A stretch of 64,000 bases of DNA from Pseudomonas fulva NBRC 16637 = DSM 17717 (GTDB lineage: Bacteria; Pseudomonadota; Gammaproteobacteria; Pseudomonadales; Pseudomonadaceae): positions 106,751 to 170,750 of the forward strand of contig NZ_BBIQ01000010.1 in the NCBI RefSeq assembly GCF_000730565.1, in the 5' to 3' direction. The position numbers were made by a program, and so were the translations under genes. Shown here in pieces: positions 21,721 through 33,148 of the stretch. The notes beneath the pieces were generated by a model that made no database searches, was not told the origin of the DNA, and saw nothing but the letters and a program-made list of their open reading frames with translations. Each line of letters begins with the position of its first letter. Positions within the stretch are counted from its first letter, which is position 1.

Positions 21721-21741
21721 GGGGCTGCAGGGTGCAGCCCC
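21721..21741. terminator. Terminator between thioesterase and antiporter genes
   Basis: A 9-bp stem GGGGCTGCA / TGCAGCCCC with a 3-base loop, followed by GCTTCTTT on the plus strand, between two convergent genes. Confidence 0.7.
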
Positions 21742-21748
21742 GCTTCTT

Positions 21749-22984
21749 TCAGGGTTGTACGCTGACCCTGCGTACCACCTTGCCGATGCTCAGGCCCTGC
21801 ACCAGGATCGAGGACAGCACCACGATGTAGGTGATCGACAGCAGCAGGTCACGCTCTTCACCCAAAGGCAACGACAGCGCCAGGGCTACCGATACTCCAC
21901 CACGCAGGCCACCCCAGGTCAGCACCCGCACCGTGCCCTTGGGCACCGGGCGCCAACGCCGCAGCAACACGATGGCCGGCGCCACGGTCAGCAGGCGCGA
22001 GAGCAGCACGGCCAGCGCCAATACACTGCCGGCGGCCATGTGCAGCCAGTTGAAAGGCAGCAACAGCAGCTCCAGGCCGATCAACGCGAACAGCAGCGCG
22101 TTGAGCATATCGTCGATCAACTCCCAGAAACCGTCCATGTAGCGACGGGTCATGTCGTTCATCGCCAGGTTGCGCCCCAGGTTGCCGATGATCAGGCCCG
22201 CCACCACCATCGCGATAGGGGCCGAGACGTGCAACTCATAGCACATCGCCGAGCCACCGATCACCAGCGCCAGGGTCAGCATGACCTCGACCTGGTATTG
22301 CTCCACACTCTTGATCATGCGGTAGGTGGCGTAGCCGATCACACCGCCAAACAGCACGCCACCGATGGCCTCGCGAACGAACAGCAGCGCCGTGTCGGCG
22401 ATGCTCGGGGTTTCACCGAGCTGGATGATGCCCAGCAGCACGGTGAAGACCACAACGGCAGTACCGTCGTTGAACAGCGACTCGCCGACGATGGTGGTCT
22501 TCAGGGGTTTAGGAGCATTGGCCGTACGCAGGGCGCCCAACACCGCAATCGGGTCGGTCGGCGAGATGAGCGCGCCGAACAGCAGGCAGTAGATCAGCGG
22601 CACCTGCCAGCCGAACATCGCGAACACCCAGTGCGACAGGTAGCCGATGACCACGGTGGCGATCAGCACGCCCACGGTCGCCAGCAGGCCGATGGGCCAG
22701 CGGTAGCTGCGCAGGTCGGACAAGTTCACGTGCAAGGCACCGGCGAACAGCAGGAACGCCAGCATCCAGTGCATCAGCAGGTCATTGAAGTCGATCTGGT
22801 TCATCAGCGCTTCGACGCGGGCTTCCAGGCCAGGAAAGCCGATCAGGCTCAATGCCTGAAGCATGAGCGAGAACAGCAAGGCCGTGACCATCACGCCGAT
22901 CGCAGGTGGCAGGCCGATGAATCGGTAGTTCACATAGGTGAGAAGGGTGGTAAGGCAGATAAACGCGGCAACTAATTCAAGCAT
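21749..22984 (-). CDS. CPA1-family Na+/H+ antiporter
   Basis: A 411-residue integral membrane protein with about 11-12 hydrophobic helices. The monovalent cation/proton antiporter-1 signatures are present: GALISPTDPIAVLGALR, then GESLFNDGTAVVVFTVLLG with the Asn-Asp ion-binding pair. It should exchange Na+ or another monovalent cation for protons across the inner membrane. ATG 22984 (MLELVAAFICLTTLLTYVNY) has AGGA seven bases upstream and is preferred to a start nine codons earlier. No regulatory or partner gene is adjacent. Confidence 0.9.
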   Translation of the reverse strand: MLELVAAFICLTTLLTYVNYRFIGLPPAIGVMVTALLFSLMLQALSLIGFPGLEARVEALMNQIDFNDLLMHWMLAFLLFAGALHVNLSDLRSYRWPIGLLATVGVLIATVVIGYLSHWVFAMFGWQVPLIYCLLFGALISPTDPIAVLGALRTANAPKPLKTTIVGESLFNDGTAVVVFTVLLGIIQLGETPSIADTALLFVREAIGGVLFGGVIGYATYRMIKSVEQYQVEVMLTLALVIGGSAMCYELHVSAPIAMVVAGLIIGNLGRNLAMNDMTRRYMDGFWELIDDMLNALLFALIGLELLLLPFNWLHMAAGSVLALAVLLSRLLTVAPAIVLLRRWRPVPKGTVRVLTWGGLRGGVSVALALSLPLGEERDLLLSITYIVVLSSILVQGLSIGKVVRRVSVQP

Positions 22985-23226
22985 CCCGATTCCTGTAACA
23001 GTGGCTTCCAAGTCGTCACCCGAATGACTCGGGCAGCTCTTTGATGACCTGACGAGGGGTTCGGGGCACAGGGTTTGACCGATTTTGCATTAATCGTTCC
23101 CATTAGCGCCCTGCCAAAGGCGGTGGGCGGGCTGTAACAGGGGGTGGCGAGGCCGCTTCGTGATTGACGCGCTCACCTGGCCAGGGCTTATAGTCTGCGT
23201 CCGGTAACCCCTTGAGGACCCACCGC

Positions 23227-24060
23227 GTGTTGGCCACGTCTCTGGTGCTGATCGCTGCCTTGCTTCATGCGACCTGGAACACCCTGATCAAATTCAGCGG
23301 CGAGCGCCTGCTGGTCATTGCCAGCATGGACACGGTGGCCCTGGCCCTGGTGATGCCTGCGGTGGCTTTCGTGGACATCCCGCCTGCCGGTATCTGGCCC
23401 TGGTTGCTGGCTTCGGCGTTTGCCGAGCAGCTGTACCGCTGGCTGCTGATCAAGGCGTATCGCGTGGGTGACCTGGGCCTGGTCTACCCGCTGATGCGTG
23501 GGCTGTCGCCTCTGGTCGTACTGGCGCTGACCCTGGCGTTTGCCGGAGAACCCCTGAGCCAGCAGCAGATCATCGGCATTCTGCTGATTCCCTGTGGCAT
23601 GGCCTGCCTGTTGTGGCAGGGCGGTGGCGGAGACCGGCTGCCGTGGTCGATGTTGCCGGTGGTGGCCCTGATCGGGCTGTGCATCGGGTGCTATACCTGG
23701 TTCGACGGTCAGGCCGTGCGCGAATGGGGCAAGCCTTGGGACTACTTGGTGTGGCTGACGCTGCTCAGTGCCTGGCAATTCCCCGCGCTGGCCGCAGTGG
23801 CGCGACGGGCACCGTTTGTGCTGTTCTGGAAAACCCAGTGGCGGCTGGGCCTTGCCGTCGGCCTGTGCGTGCTGTTCAGTTATGCCCTGGTGCTCTGGGC
23901 GATGCACCTGGGGTCGGTGGCCGAGGCAGCGGCGCTGCGCGAGCTGAGCGTGATCCTTGTGGTGTTGCTGGGGATGCGCTACCTCAAAGAACCTTTCGGC
24001 GGGCCAAGACTCCTAGCTTGCGGGCTGGTACTGGCAGGTATGCTGGTAATGAAGCTCTGA
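23227..24060 (+). CDS. EamA/DMT-superfamily transporter
   Basis: A 277-residue membrane protein with ten predicted helices in two EamA repeats. It begins VLATSLVLIAALLHATWNTLIKFSG, has the first-repeat end FAGEPLSQQQIIGILLIPCGMACL (split), and the second-repeat AEAAALRELSVILVVLLGMRYLKEP (split). Family members export amino acids or other small metabolites; the substrate here is unknown. I chose the GTG at 23227, eight bases after GAGGA; a TTG at 23212 would overlap that ribosome binding site. It precedes the MAPEG gene by 27 bases, suggesting co-transcription. Confidence 0.86.
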   Translation: MLATSLVLIAALLHATWNTLIKFSGERLLVIASMDTVALALVMPAVAFVDIPPAGIWPWLLASAFAEQLYRWLLIKAYRVGDLGLVYPLMRGLSPLVVLALTLAFAGEPLSQQQIIGILLIPCGMACLLWQGGGGDRLPWSMLPVVALIGLCIGCYTWFDGQAVREWGKPWDYLVWLTLLSAWQFPALAAVARRAPFVLFWKTQWRLGLAVGLCVLFSYALVLWAMHLGSVAEAAALRELSVILVVLLGMRYLKEPFGGPRLLACGLVLAGMLVMKL

Positions 24061-24087
24061 CCGAATGACAAATGAGGAACCCTGTCC

Positions 24088-24474
24088 ATGACCGTTGCCC
24101 TGTGGTGCATCCTGATCGCGCTGATCCTGCCGCCGCTCTGTGCGCTGATCGCCAAGCTGGCGAGCGGCCGGTTCGGCTTGAAGCACAACCATGACCCGCG
24201 CGCCTTCCTCGATACCCTGTCGGGGCTGCCGCGCCGCGCGCACTCAGCCCAGCAGAACGGTTACGAAGCCTTTCCGGCATTCGCCGCCGCTGTGCTGGTG
24301 GCAGACATCGTCGGCAACGCCGAACAGGTGACCCAGGATGTGCTGGGTGTGATGTACATCACCAGTCGGCTGCTCTACATCATCTGCTACCTCGCCGACT
24401 GGGCGGCACTGCGCTCGCTGGTCTGGTTCGCTGGCCTTGCGATCATCGTGGCGTTCTTCGTGGTCTCGGCCTGA
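24088..24474 (+). CDS. MAPEG family membrane protein
   Basis: A 128-residue protein with four hydrophobic helices. PRAFLDTLSGLPRRAHSAQQNGYEAFPAFAAAVLVA is the MAPEG core, with the helix-2 Arg, Asn and Glu that bind glutathione in eukaryotic relatives; YITSRLLYIICYLADWAALRSLVW follows. Bacterial MAPEG proteins are largely uncharacterised, and some have glutathione transferase or peroxidase activity. It lies just after the DMT transporter. Confidence 0.85.
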   Translation: MTVALWCILIALILPPLCALIAKLASGRFGLKHNHDPRAFLDTLSGLPRRAHSAQQNGYEAFPAFAAAVLVADIVGNAEQVTQDVLGVMYITSRLLYIICYLADWAALRSLVWFAGLAIIVAFFVVSA

Positions 24475-24501
24475 CCGCATCGCCCGGTGCCGAGGCCCCC
24501 G

Positions 24502-25653
24502 TCACGGGACCTTGGGCACTTCAGGCAGCGGTTGGCCCTTGGGCCACAGCATCCAGATCTGGCCCTGCTGCTTCATGTTCCCGGCCAGGTCTCCGGCTGC
24601 CTGGCCGGTCCCCCAGAACAGGTCGGCGCGAACCTCGCCTGCGATAGCGCCCCCAGTGTCCTGGGCCGCGACCGGGCGCACAACGGGGCTGCCGTCCGGT
24701 CGGGTGGTCGATAGCCACAGCAGGCTGCCAAGCGGGATGACCTTGCGGTCGATAGCCACGCTGTAGCCTGCCGTCAGTGGAACGTTGAGCGAGCCACGTG
24801 GCCCTTCGTTGCTGTCGGGGCGCGTGCTGAAGAACACGTAGCTGGGGTTGCTGGCCAGCAATTCGGGAACCCGTGAAGGGTTGGACTGGGCCCACGCATG
24901 AATGGCGCCCATGCTCACGTCTTCTTTTTTCAGCTGCCCTTGCTCGACCAGCCAGCGGCCAATCGGACGATACGGATGACCGTTCTGGTCAGCGTAACCC
25001 AGGCGCAGCTGGCGCCCGTCCTCCAATTGGACGCGACCAGAGCCCTGGATCTGCAGGAACTGCAAGTCCATCGGGTCGGTCAGCCAGGCCAGTACCGGGG
25101 CCTTGGCGCCGTTGCGGTTGATGACCTCAGCAGTGTCGTAGGGCTTGAGCACGCGCCCTTCGAGGCGACCACGCAGGCGCTTGCCCTTGAGTTCGGGGTA
25201 CACGCTGGCCAGGTCCACCGTGATCATGTCTTCGGGAGGGCCGTAGACCGCCACATCATAGGTGGCAGAGGGGGTCAGGCTGCCAGGGTAGACAGGTTCG
25301 TAATAGCCGGTGATCAAGCCGTTGGCACTGTTGTCAGCCGAACGCAGGCCATAGACCTCCAGGTTCTGCTCGAGAAAGGTGCGCACCTGTGCAGCGCTTG
25401 CCGGCTGGCTCCCAGCGGCTTCACAGGTGGCCGCCCAGACCGGGTCGCGCTTGAGCTTTTCGCAGCCGCTGCGCCAGGCATAGAAACCGGCGAGCAGGTC
25501 TTCGTCGCTGACCGTTGGCAGGTCTTTCCAGGTACCAGGCGCGTAGGTTGCGATGGCGTGGGGCTCGGGCTTTGCCGTCTGGTCGTTGTCGCAGCCGGCC
25601 AGCAAGGCCAGTAGCGGGAGTGTCCAGGCCAGGTGGCGCAAGGCATGTTTCAT
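24502..25653 (-). CDS. mltA: Membrane-bound lytic murein transglycosylase A
   Basis: A 383-residue outer-membrane lipoprotein. The signal sequence MKHALRHLAWTLPLLALLAGC ends in a lipobox (LLAG-C). The MltA domain includes YYEPVYPGS, LQIQGSGRVQLEDG and the C-terminal 3D domain with the catalytic Asp in AAQDTGGAI. It cleaves the MurNAc-GlcNAc bond of peptidoglycan to give 1,6-anhydro products during wall turnover. The ATG at 25653 is chosen because it starts the lipoprotein signal; AGGAA precedes it. It is divergent from the cytochrome c gene at 25772. Confidence 0.93.
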   Translation of the reverse strand: MKHALRHLAWTLPLLALLAGCDNDQTAKPEPHAIATYAPGTWKDLPTVSDEDLLAGFYAWRSGCEKLKRDPVWAATCEAAGSQPASAAQVRTFLEQNLEVYGLRSADNSANGLITGYYEPVYPGSLTPSATYDVAVYGPPEDMITVDLASVYPELKGKRLRGRLEGRVLKPYDTAEVINRNGAKAPVLAWLTDPMDLQFLQIQGSGRVQLEDGRQLRLGYADQNGHPYRPIGRWLVEQGQLKKEDVSMGAIHAWAQSNPSRVPELLASNPSYVFFSTRPDSNEGPRGSLNVPLTAGYSVAIDRKVIPLGSLLWLSTTRPDGSPVVRPVAAQDTGGAIAGEVRADLFWGTGQAAGDLAGNMKQQGQIWMLWPKGQPLPEVPKVP

Positions 25654-25771
25654 CGGTGTATTCCTGTCATGGACGAACACGCAGTTCACCCTTGTTTTTT
25701 ATGTGGCTATTGGTCTTTCGCCTATTGGCAGCGATACTGGCCGGCCCTTTTTCCAGGCATGGGTAGGCGAG

Positions 25772-26230
25772 ATGTTTAAGCGGTTGGGCGTTGTGGTGCT
25801 TGCAGCATTGACCTTGGGTAGTGGCCTGACAGGTTGCGGGGGCGTTGACCCCAACTCCCCACTGGGCAAGCGCAAGGCCATCTTCAAGGACATGCTCAAG
25901 ACAAGCGAGGACCTGGGCGGCATGTTGCGTGGTCGACTGCCGTTCGACGCCGGTCGCTTCGCCCAAGGGGCGGACACCCTGGATACGCTGTCTCACCAAC
26001 CCTGGCAGCACTTTGCGCAGGTACCCGAGGGCGAAGGCAGCGCGGCGCGACCCGAGGTGTGGCAACGGCAGGCGCGCTTTCAAGACCTGGCCCGGCAGCT
26101 GGAGGCAGCTACCGGAGCGCTGGTGCAAGCGACCCGCCAGCCGTCGCTGGACGCTGCGCAGTTGAAGGCACCCATGGACAAGGTCGAAAACGCATGCCGG
26201 GCGTGCCACAGCGAATTTCGTAACCATTGA
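25772..26230 (+). CDS. Class II-like cytochrome c lipoprotein (c556 type)
   Basis: A 152-residue exported protein beginning MFKRLGVVVLAALTLGSGLTGCGG, which resembles a lipoprotein signal with a LTGC box. The body is mainly helical and ends with a single haem-attachment motif, CRACHSEFR, near the C-terminus. That is the topology of class II cytochromes c (c'/c556). Its redox partner is unknown. An open frame extends far upstream, but the ATG at 25772 is the only one giving a sensible export signal. The ribosome binding site (GGCGAG) is weak and close. Confidence 0.8.
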   Translation: MFKRLGVVVLAALTLGSGLTGCGGVDPNSPLGKRKAIFKDMLKTSEDLGGMLRGRLPFDAGRFAQGADTLDTLSHQPWQHFAQVPEGEGSAARPEVWQRQARFQDLARQLEAATGALVQATRQPSLDAAQLKAPMDKVENACRACHSEFRNH

Positions 26231-26279
26231 ATGACGCGGCAGGCGGCGGCTGGCCCGTGCGCCGCCTCAGGCGCTGGCC

Positions 26280-26672
26280 TCAGCGGTCAAGGTCGTCTAC
26301 CGCGTCCTGCAGTTCCTTGCGGGACTCGGCGAGCTTGTCCTTGCGCTTGTTGATTTTTTCGGCGTCGCCTTTCTTCTCGGCCTTTTTCAGGTCCTTCTCC
26401 CGCTGGGCCACCTCATGGCGCGCATCGAGCACCTTCTGCTCACGCTCTTTGCGCAGGCTGGCCTCGGTGCAGTTGGCCACGCCACGCAAGGCCTCCTCCA
26501 GCCCGGCCGCCTGCGCGGCATTGCCGTGCTCACGGGCGATCTTGAGCTGGTTCTCGATCGCGCTGCGCTTGGCATCGCAACCGGTCAGGCCGGCATCGGG
26601 CGCGGCTGCCTGTGCAGCGCCTGCGCCCAGGCCCAAGGCCGCGAGCAGAAAAAGGGAAGAAAAGCGTTTCAT
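26280..26672 (-). CDS. DUF1090 family periplasmic protein
   Basis: A 130-residue secreted protein. The signal peptide MKRFSSLFLLAALGLGAGAAQA is followed by two conserved Cys (TGCDAKRSAIENQL and VANCTEASL), then a highly charged Lys/Glu-rich helical region from about residue 75, probably coiled-coil. This pattern is DUF1090, related to E. coli YqjC. No function is established. It lies between the cytochrome c gene (convergent) and ligB. Confidence 0.85.
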   Translation of the reverse strand: MKRFSSLFLLAALGLGAGAAQAAAPDAGLTGCDAKRSAIENQLKIAREHGNAAQAAGLEEALRGVANCTEASLRKEREQKVLDARHEVAQREKDLKKAEKKGDAEKINKRKDKLAESRKELQDAVDDLDR

Positions 26673-26810
26673 GAAAAGCCTCCTGGACGGGGCAGGGCAA
26701 CGAGAAAAATTCTGGATGGAAATCCTGCCTTGGTTTTGGCCATTTAGGAACCCTTGATAAGACTGGGCCGCTAAATCTCCGGCTTTTCCTACAGTTTTTT
26801 TGGTAAATAA

Positions 26811-28544
<1,734 letters not shown>

Positions 28545-28597
28545 CTATGGGGTTTTCACGGTGTTCGCCTCGGGCGGTTTGTCAGGCGATATGTCAC

Positions 28598-28630
28598 AAA
28601 AAAGCCCCTGCCGATTGCTCGGCAGGGGCT
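28598..28630 (-). terminator. Rho-independent terminator of metK
   Basis: On the minus strand a perfect 12-bp stem AGCCCCTGCCGA / TCGGCAGGGGCT with a 4-base loop is followed by TTTTT, 22 bases past the metK stop. Confidence 0.93.
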
Positions 28631-28651
28631 TTCGCTCAGCGCTGTAGGAAA

Positions 28652-29842
28652 TTACAGGCCGGCAGCGTCACGCAGCGCTTCAGCGCGGTCAGTGCGTTCC
28701 CAAGTGAAGGTGGTGAAGGTGTCGTCACCCACGGTTTTCTGCTGCGGGGTGCGACCGAAGTGGCCGTAAGCAGCGGTTTCCTGGTACATCGGGTGCAGCA
28801 GGTCGAGCATGGTCGTAATGGCGTATGGACGCAGATCGAAGCACTCGCGCACCAGCTGGATGATCTTCTCGTCCGACACCTTGCCAGTGCCGAAGGTATT
28901 GATCGAGATGGAGGTCGGTTGGGCCACGCCGATGGCATACGAGACCTGGATCTCGCAGCGCTCGGCCAGGCCGGCGGCGACGATGTTCTTGGCCACGTAG
29001 CGGCCGGCATAGGCGGCGGAACGGTCGACCTTGGACGGGTCCTTGCCCGAGAACGCGCCGCCGCCGTGGCGGGCCATGCCACCGTAGGAGTCGACGATGA
29101 TTTTGCGACCGGTCAGGCCGCAGTCACCGACCGGGCCGCCGATGATGAAGTTGCCCGTCGGGTTGATGTGGTACTGGGTACCTTTGTGCAGCAGTTCGGC
29201 AGGCAGCGTGTGCTTGACGATCAGCTCCATGACCGCTTCCTGCAGGTCTTTCTGCGACACCTCGGGGTTATGCTGGGTGGACAGCACCACCGCATCGATA
29301 CCCACGACCTTGCCACCTTCGTAACGGCAGGTGACCTGCGACTTGGCATCCGGGCGCAGCCAGGGCAGCAGGCCGGACTTGCGTGCTTCGGCCTGACGCT
29401 CGACCAGGCGATGCGAGAAGCAGATCGGCGCTGGCATCAGCACTTCGGTCTCGTTGCTGGCGTAGCCGAACATCAGGCCCTGGTCACCGGCGCCTTGGTC
29501 TTCTGGCTTGGAACGGTCGACGCCTTGGGCAATGTCCACCGACTGCTTGCCGATGATGTTCATCACGGCGCAGGTGGCACCGTCAAAGCCGACGTCGGAG
29601 CTGTTGTAGCCGATGTCGATGATGACCTTGCGTACCAGGTCCTCGAGGTCGACCCAGGCCGAGGTGCTCACCTCGCCGGCAATGATCGCCACGCCGGTCT
29701 TGACCAGCGTTTCACAGGCGACGCGGGCGTACTTGTCCTGGGCGATGATCGCGTCCAGCACGGCGTCCGAAATCTGGTCGGCGATTTTGTCCGGATGCCC
29801 TTCGGACACGGACTCGGAGGTGAAAAGGGAGTATTCGCTCAT
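28652..29842 (-). CDS. metK: S-adenosylmethionine synthetase MetK
   Basis: A 396-residue enzyme that makes SAM from methionine and ATP. Signature segments are [21 protein letters not shown] (split), [29 protein letters not shown] and the glycine-rich [20 protein letters not shown]. It lies 18 bases downstream of an ArsR-methyltransferase regulator and is almost certainly co-transcribed with it. Transcription ends at the strong hairpin at 28598-28630. Together with ahcY and metF about 8-10 kb away, it places three enzymes of the methyl cycle in this neighbourhood. Confidence 0.97.
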   Translation of the reverse strand: MSEYSLFTSESVSEGHPDKIADQISDAVLDAIIAQDKYARVACETLVKTGVAIIAGEVSTSAWVDLEDLVRKVIIDIGYNSSDVGFDGATCAVMNIIGKQSVDIAQGVDRSKPEDQGAGDQGLMFGYASNETEVLMPAPICFSHRLVERQAEARKSGLLPWLRPDAKSQVTCRYEGGKVVGIDAVVLSTQHNPEVSQKDLQEAVMELIVKHTLPAELLHKGTQYHINPTGNFIIGGPVGDCGLTGRKIIVDSYGGMARHGGGAFSGKDPSKVDRSAAYAGRYVAKNIVAAGLAERCEIQVSYAIGVAQPTSISINTFGTGKVSDEKIIQLVRECFDLRPYAITTMLDLLHPMYQETAAYGHFGRTPQQKTVGDDTFTTFTWERTDRAEALRDAAGL

Positions 29843-29860
29843 CTCGAAGGTTCCTGAAAT

Positions 29861-30853
29861 TTACCGATGGTGTATGTCGCCAGCCGTCCGCTGGAAATGG
29901 CGGACCTGGATCTGGAAACCGTTACGCAGGCCTACGTACAGGCTATCCCCGTGGGACAGGCCTGCCGCGTTGGCCCAGCGGGCCAAGTCGTCCTGTTCGA
30001 AGCCGAGCCACAGGTCGCCGCAGGCTTCCCGCGCCCACCCCTGGTCATGGCTGCACAATTCGGTGATCAACAGGCTGCCGCCTGCCTTCACCCGTTTGGC
30101 CAGCTGGCACAACGCCAGGGCCGGATCGCTGAAATGATGCAGGACCATGTTCAGCACAACGCAGTCGGCGACCACATCCGTTGCACCCAGTGCATCGGCC
30201 AACTGCAGGTTCACGTTGTCCAGCCCTTCGCGCTGACAGACCTGGCGGGCGAGTTCGAGCATGGTCGGGCTGTTGTCAAGCGCGGTAACCTGCGCAAAAC
30301 GCCGAGCCAGGTCCGGAAGGAACCCCCCATCGCCGGGGCCGACCTCAAGCGCGCTGGCGCTTGGGTCGAAATGCAGCTTGTCGAGCAGCGCCAGCAGGCT
30401 CTCGCGATATTGCGGCAAGCCTGCGATCAGGTCCTGCTGGGCGCGAAAGCGCTCTTCCACGCGCAGGAAGAAGTCCTGGCTGGTTGCCGCGCGGCGCTGC
30501 TGCACCTGGGCGATGCGGCCTTGCACCTCGGCGGGCAAGGCCAGGTCATCGACCTCGTCGAGCAGCGCGGCGTGCAAGCGTCCGCCCAAGCGCAAGCTGT
30601 CGGGCAGGGCGCGGCGATAGAAAATGGCGTTGCCTTCCCGACGGGTGGCTACCAGGTCGGCCTGGGCCAGCACCTTGAGGTGGTGGCTCATGCCCGACTG
30701 GCCGATGTCGAAGATCTGCGCCAGCTCCAGCACGCCGAAGGAATCGTTGGCCAGGGCGCGCAGCACATTCAGGCGCAACTCGTCGCCACTGGCCTTGCAC
30801 AGGGCGGCCAGTGCCTCGCGTTGTTCCGGTATTGCTTGCGCACGAAGGTTCAT
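29861..30853 (-). CDS. ArsR-type regulator fused to a SAM-methyltransferase domain (SahR-like)
   Basis: A 330-residue two-domain protein. Residues about 10-90 are an ArsR winged helix (LRLNVLRALANDSFGVLELAQIFDIGQSGMSHHLKVLAQADLVATRREGNAIFYR, split). Residues about 145-310 are a class I methyltransferase fold with motif I ALEVGPGDGGFLPDLA at about 168 and VTALDNSPTMLELA. The same architecture is seen in SahR, which senses SAH and regulates methionine-cycle genes in several Proteobacteria. Its position directly before metK, and a perfect 20-bp palindrome 43 bases upstream, support that role. An actual methyltransferase activity cannot be excluded. The symbol is left blank because orthology is inferred. 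Confidence 0.82.
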   Translation of the reverse strand: MNLRAQAIPEQREALAALCKASGDELRLNVLRALANDSFGVLELAQIFDIGQSGMSHHLKVLAQADLVATRREGNAIFYRRALPDSLRLGGRLHAALLDEVDDLALPAEVQGRIAQVQQRRAATSQDFFLRVEERFRAQQDLIAGLPQYRESLLALLDKLHFDPSASALEVGPGDGGFLPDLARRFAQVTALDNSPTMLELARQVCQREGLDNVNLQLADALGATDVVADCVVLNMVLHHFSDPALALCQLAKRVKAGGSLLITELCSHDQGWAREACGDLWLGFEQDDLARWANAAGLSHGDSLYVGLRNGFQIQVRHFQRTAGDIHHR

Positions 30854-30895
30854 GGTGCGGGAGTCTAGACAGGCATCGTTGCCCTAGCAAGGCCT

Positions 30896-30915
30896 ATATC
30901 AAAAAGTTTTGATAT
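30896..30915. promoter_or_regulatory. Perfect palindrome, candidate SahR/ArsR operator
   Basis: ATATCAAAAAGTTTTGATAT is a 9-bp perfect inverted repeat with a 2-base centre, in the divergent region between the ArsR-methyltransferase gene and tktA. It lies 43 bases before the regulator start, where it could overlap the promoter of the regulator-metK operon. AT-rich dyads of this kind are typical ArsR-family operators. Confidence 0.75.
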
Positions 30916-31081
30916 TGCAGGTCCGTTGCCCATTAGCCATTACCCTTGTGTTGCCATTGCGGTCGATGATCGGACCAATGCACGCCGCTTGCTGCTTAAA
31001 TGTTTGCCCCAAGCGCCCCAGTGGGCGAAAATGGACGCCTTTTTCGTATCACCACCTATTCAAGCCCCCAGGAGATCAGCG

Positions 31082-33079
31082 ATGCCCAGCCGTCGTGAAC
31101 GTGCCAACGCCATTCGTGCCCTTAGCATGGATGCCGTGCAAAAGGCCAACAGCGGCCACCCCGGTGCCCCCATGGGCATGGCGGATATCGCCGAGGTTCT
31201 TTGGCGCGACTACCTCAAGCACAACCCGAGCAACCCGACATTTCCCGATCGCGACCGCTTCGTGCTGTCCAACGGCCACGGTTCGATGCTTATCTATTCG
31301 CTGCTTCACCTGACCGGCTACGACCTGTCGATCGACGACCTCAAGGGCTTCCGTCAACTGCACAGCCGTACCCCTGGCCACCCGGAGCATGGTTACACCC
31401 CTGGCGTCGAGACCACTACCGGCCCGCTCGGCCAAGGCATCGCCAACGCCGTGGGCTTCGCCCTGGCCGAAAAAGTCATGGCGGCCCAGTTCAACCGTGA
31501 CGGCCACACCATCGTCGACCACAACACCTATGTGTTCCTGGGCGATGGCTGCATGATGGAAGGCATTTCTCACGAAGTGGCCTCGCTGGCCGGCACCCTG
31601 GGGCTGAACAAGCTGGTTGCCTTCTACGACGACAACGGCATTTCCATCGACGGTGAAGTGCATGGCTGGTTCACCGACAACACCCCGGCGCGCTTCGAAG
31701 CCTACAACTGGCAGGTGATCCGCAACGTCAACGGCCACGACGCCGAAGAGATCAAGACGGCCATCGAGACCGCCCGCAAGAGCGACCGTCCGACCCTGAT
31801 CTGCTGCAAGACCACCATCGGTTTCGGCTCGCCGAACAAGCAGGGCAAGGAAGAGTCCCACGGCGCGCCGCTGGGTAACGACGAAATTGCCCTGACCCGT
31901 CAGGCACTGGGCTGGAACCACGGTCCGTTCGAAATCCCCGCCGACATCTATGCCGAGTGGGACGCCAAGCAAGCCGGTGCCAAGGCTGAAGCCGAGTGGA
32001 ACCAGCGTTTCGACGCCTACGCTCAGGCGCACCCGGAGCTGGCCGCAGAGTTCAAGCGCCGCATGGCCGGTGACCTGCCTGCCGATTTCAGCGAAAAGGC
32101 CCAGGCCTACATCGAGGAAGTGGCGGCCAAGGGCGAAACCATCGCCAGCCGCAAGGCCAGCCAGAATGCCCTGAACGCCTATGGCCCGATGTTGCCCGAG
32201 TTCCTCGGCGGTTCGGCGGACCTGGCCGGTTCCAACCTGACCCTGTGGAAGGGCTGCAAGGGCGTGGAAGCTGGCGATGCCAGCGGCAACTACGTGTTCT
32301 ACGGCGTGCGTGAATTCGGCATGACCGCCATCATGAACGGCGTGGCACTGCACGGCGGCCTGGTGCCTTACGGCGCGACGTTCCTGATGTTCATGGAATA
32401 CGCCCGCAACGCCGTGCGCATGTCGGCGCTGATGAAGCAGCGCGTGATCCATGTCTACACCCACGACTCCATTGGCCTGGGCGAAGACGGTCCGACCCAC
32501 CAGCCGATCGAGCAGCTGACCAGCCTGCGCACCACGCCGAACCTGGACACCTGGCGCCCGGCGGATGCCGTGGAGTCGGCCGTGGCCTGGAAGAACGCTC
32601 TGGAGCGCAAGGATGGTCCATCGGCGCTGATCTTCTCGCGCCAGAACCTGCAGCACCAGGCCCGCGATGCGCAGCAGCTCGCTGCCATCAGCCGTGGCGG
32701 CTACGTGCTCAAGGATTGCGCTGGCGAGCCTGAGCTGATCCTGATCGCCACCGGCTCCGAAGTGGGCCTGGCCGTTCAGGCCTACGACAAGCTGACCGAG
32801 CAAGGCCGCAATGTACGCGTGGTGTCCATGCCGTCGACCAGCGTGTTCGATGCCCAGGATGCTGCCTACAAGCAGTCGGTGCTGCCACTGGAAGTCAGTG
32901 CCCGTATCGCCATCGAAGCGGCACATGCCGACTTCTGGTACAAGTACGTCGGCCTCGAAGGCCGCGTCATCGGCATGACCACCTACGGTGAGTCGGCGCC
33001 GGCCTCGGCACTGTTCGAAGAATTCGGCTTCACCCTGGAGAACATCCTCGGTACCGCCGAAGAGCTGCTGGAAGACTGA
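31082..33079 (+). CDS. tktA: Transketolase
   Basis: A 665-residue thiamine-diphosphate enzyme of the pentose phosphate pathway. It has [31 protein letters not shown] (split), the TPP motif [32 protein letters not shown] (split), and the pyrimidine domain [18 protein letters not shown] with [16 protein letters not shown]. The ATG at 31082 follows CAGGAGATCAGCG; an upstream in-frame extension is not part of the family. It heads a co-directional series with epd, pgk and fba. The stop is followed by hairpins and an inverted repeat at 33088-33203. Confidence 0.96.
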   Translation: MPSRRERANAIRALSMDAVQKANSGHPGAPMGMADIAEVLWRDYLKHNPSNPTFPDRDRFVLSNGHGSMLIYSLLHLTGYDLSIDDLKGFRQLHSRTPGHPEHGYTPGVETTTGPLGQGIANAVGFALAEKVMAAQFNRDGHTIVDHNTYVFLGDGCMMEGISHEVASLAGTLGLNKLVAFYDDNGISIDGEVHGWFTDNTPARFEAYNWQVIRNVNGHDAEEIKTAIETARKSDRPTLICCKTTIGFGSPNKQGKEESHGAPLGNDEIALTRQALGWNHGPFEIPADIYAEWDAKQAGAKAEAEWNQRFDAYAQAHPELAAEFKRRMAGDLPADFSEKAQAYIEEVAAKGETIASRKASQNALNAYGPMLPEFLGGSADLAGSNLTLWKGCKGVEAGDASGNYVFYGVREFGMTAIMNGVALHGGLVPYGATFLMFMEYARNAVRMSALMKQRVIHVYTHDSIGLGEDGPTHQPIEQLTSLRTTPNLDTWRPADAVESAVAWKNALERKDGPSALIFSRQNLQHQARDAQQLAAISRGGYVLKDCAGEPELILIATGSEVGLAVQAYDKLTEQGRNVRVVSMPSTSVFDAQDAAYKQSVLPLEVSARIAIEAAHADFWYKYVGLEGRVIGMTTYGESAPASALFEEFGFTLENILGTAEELLED

Positions 33080-33087
33080 TGTATCAG

Positions 33088-33106
33088 GGAGGGCAGGATG
33101 CCCTCC
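33088..33106 (+). terminator. Hairpin after tktA
   Basis: GGAGGGCA / TGCCCTCC, an 8-bp stem with a 3-base loop nine bases past the tktA stop. There is no T-tract, so termination may be partial. A second GGAGGGCG/CGCCCTCC repeat follows. Confidence 0.5.
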
Positions 33107-33148
33107 TGGTCGTGCGAGGGGAGGGCGTCGCCCTCCATCGCGCCATGA

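Noticed and set aside
29861..30853. Reading the ArsR-methyltransferase gene as an arsenite methyltransferase operon
   Set aside because: No ars genes or Cys-rich arsenic site are present; the neighbour is metK, which fits a methyl-cycle regulator better.
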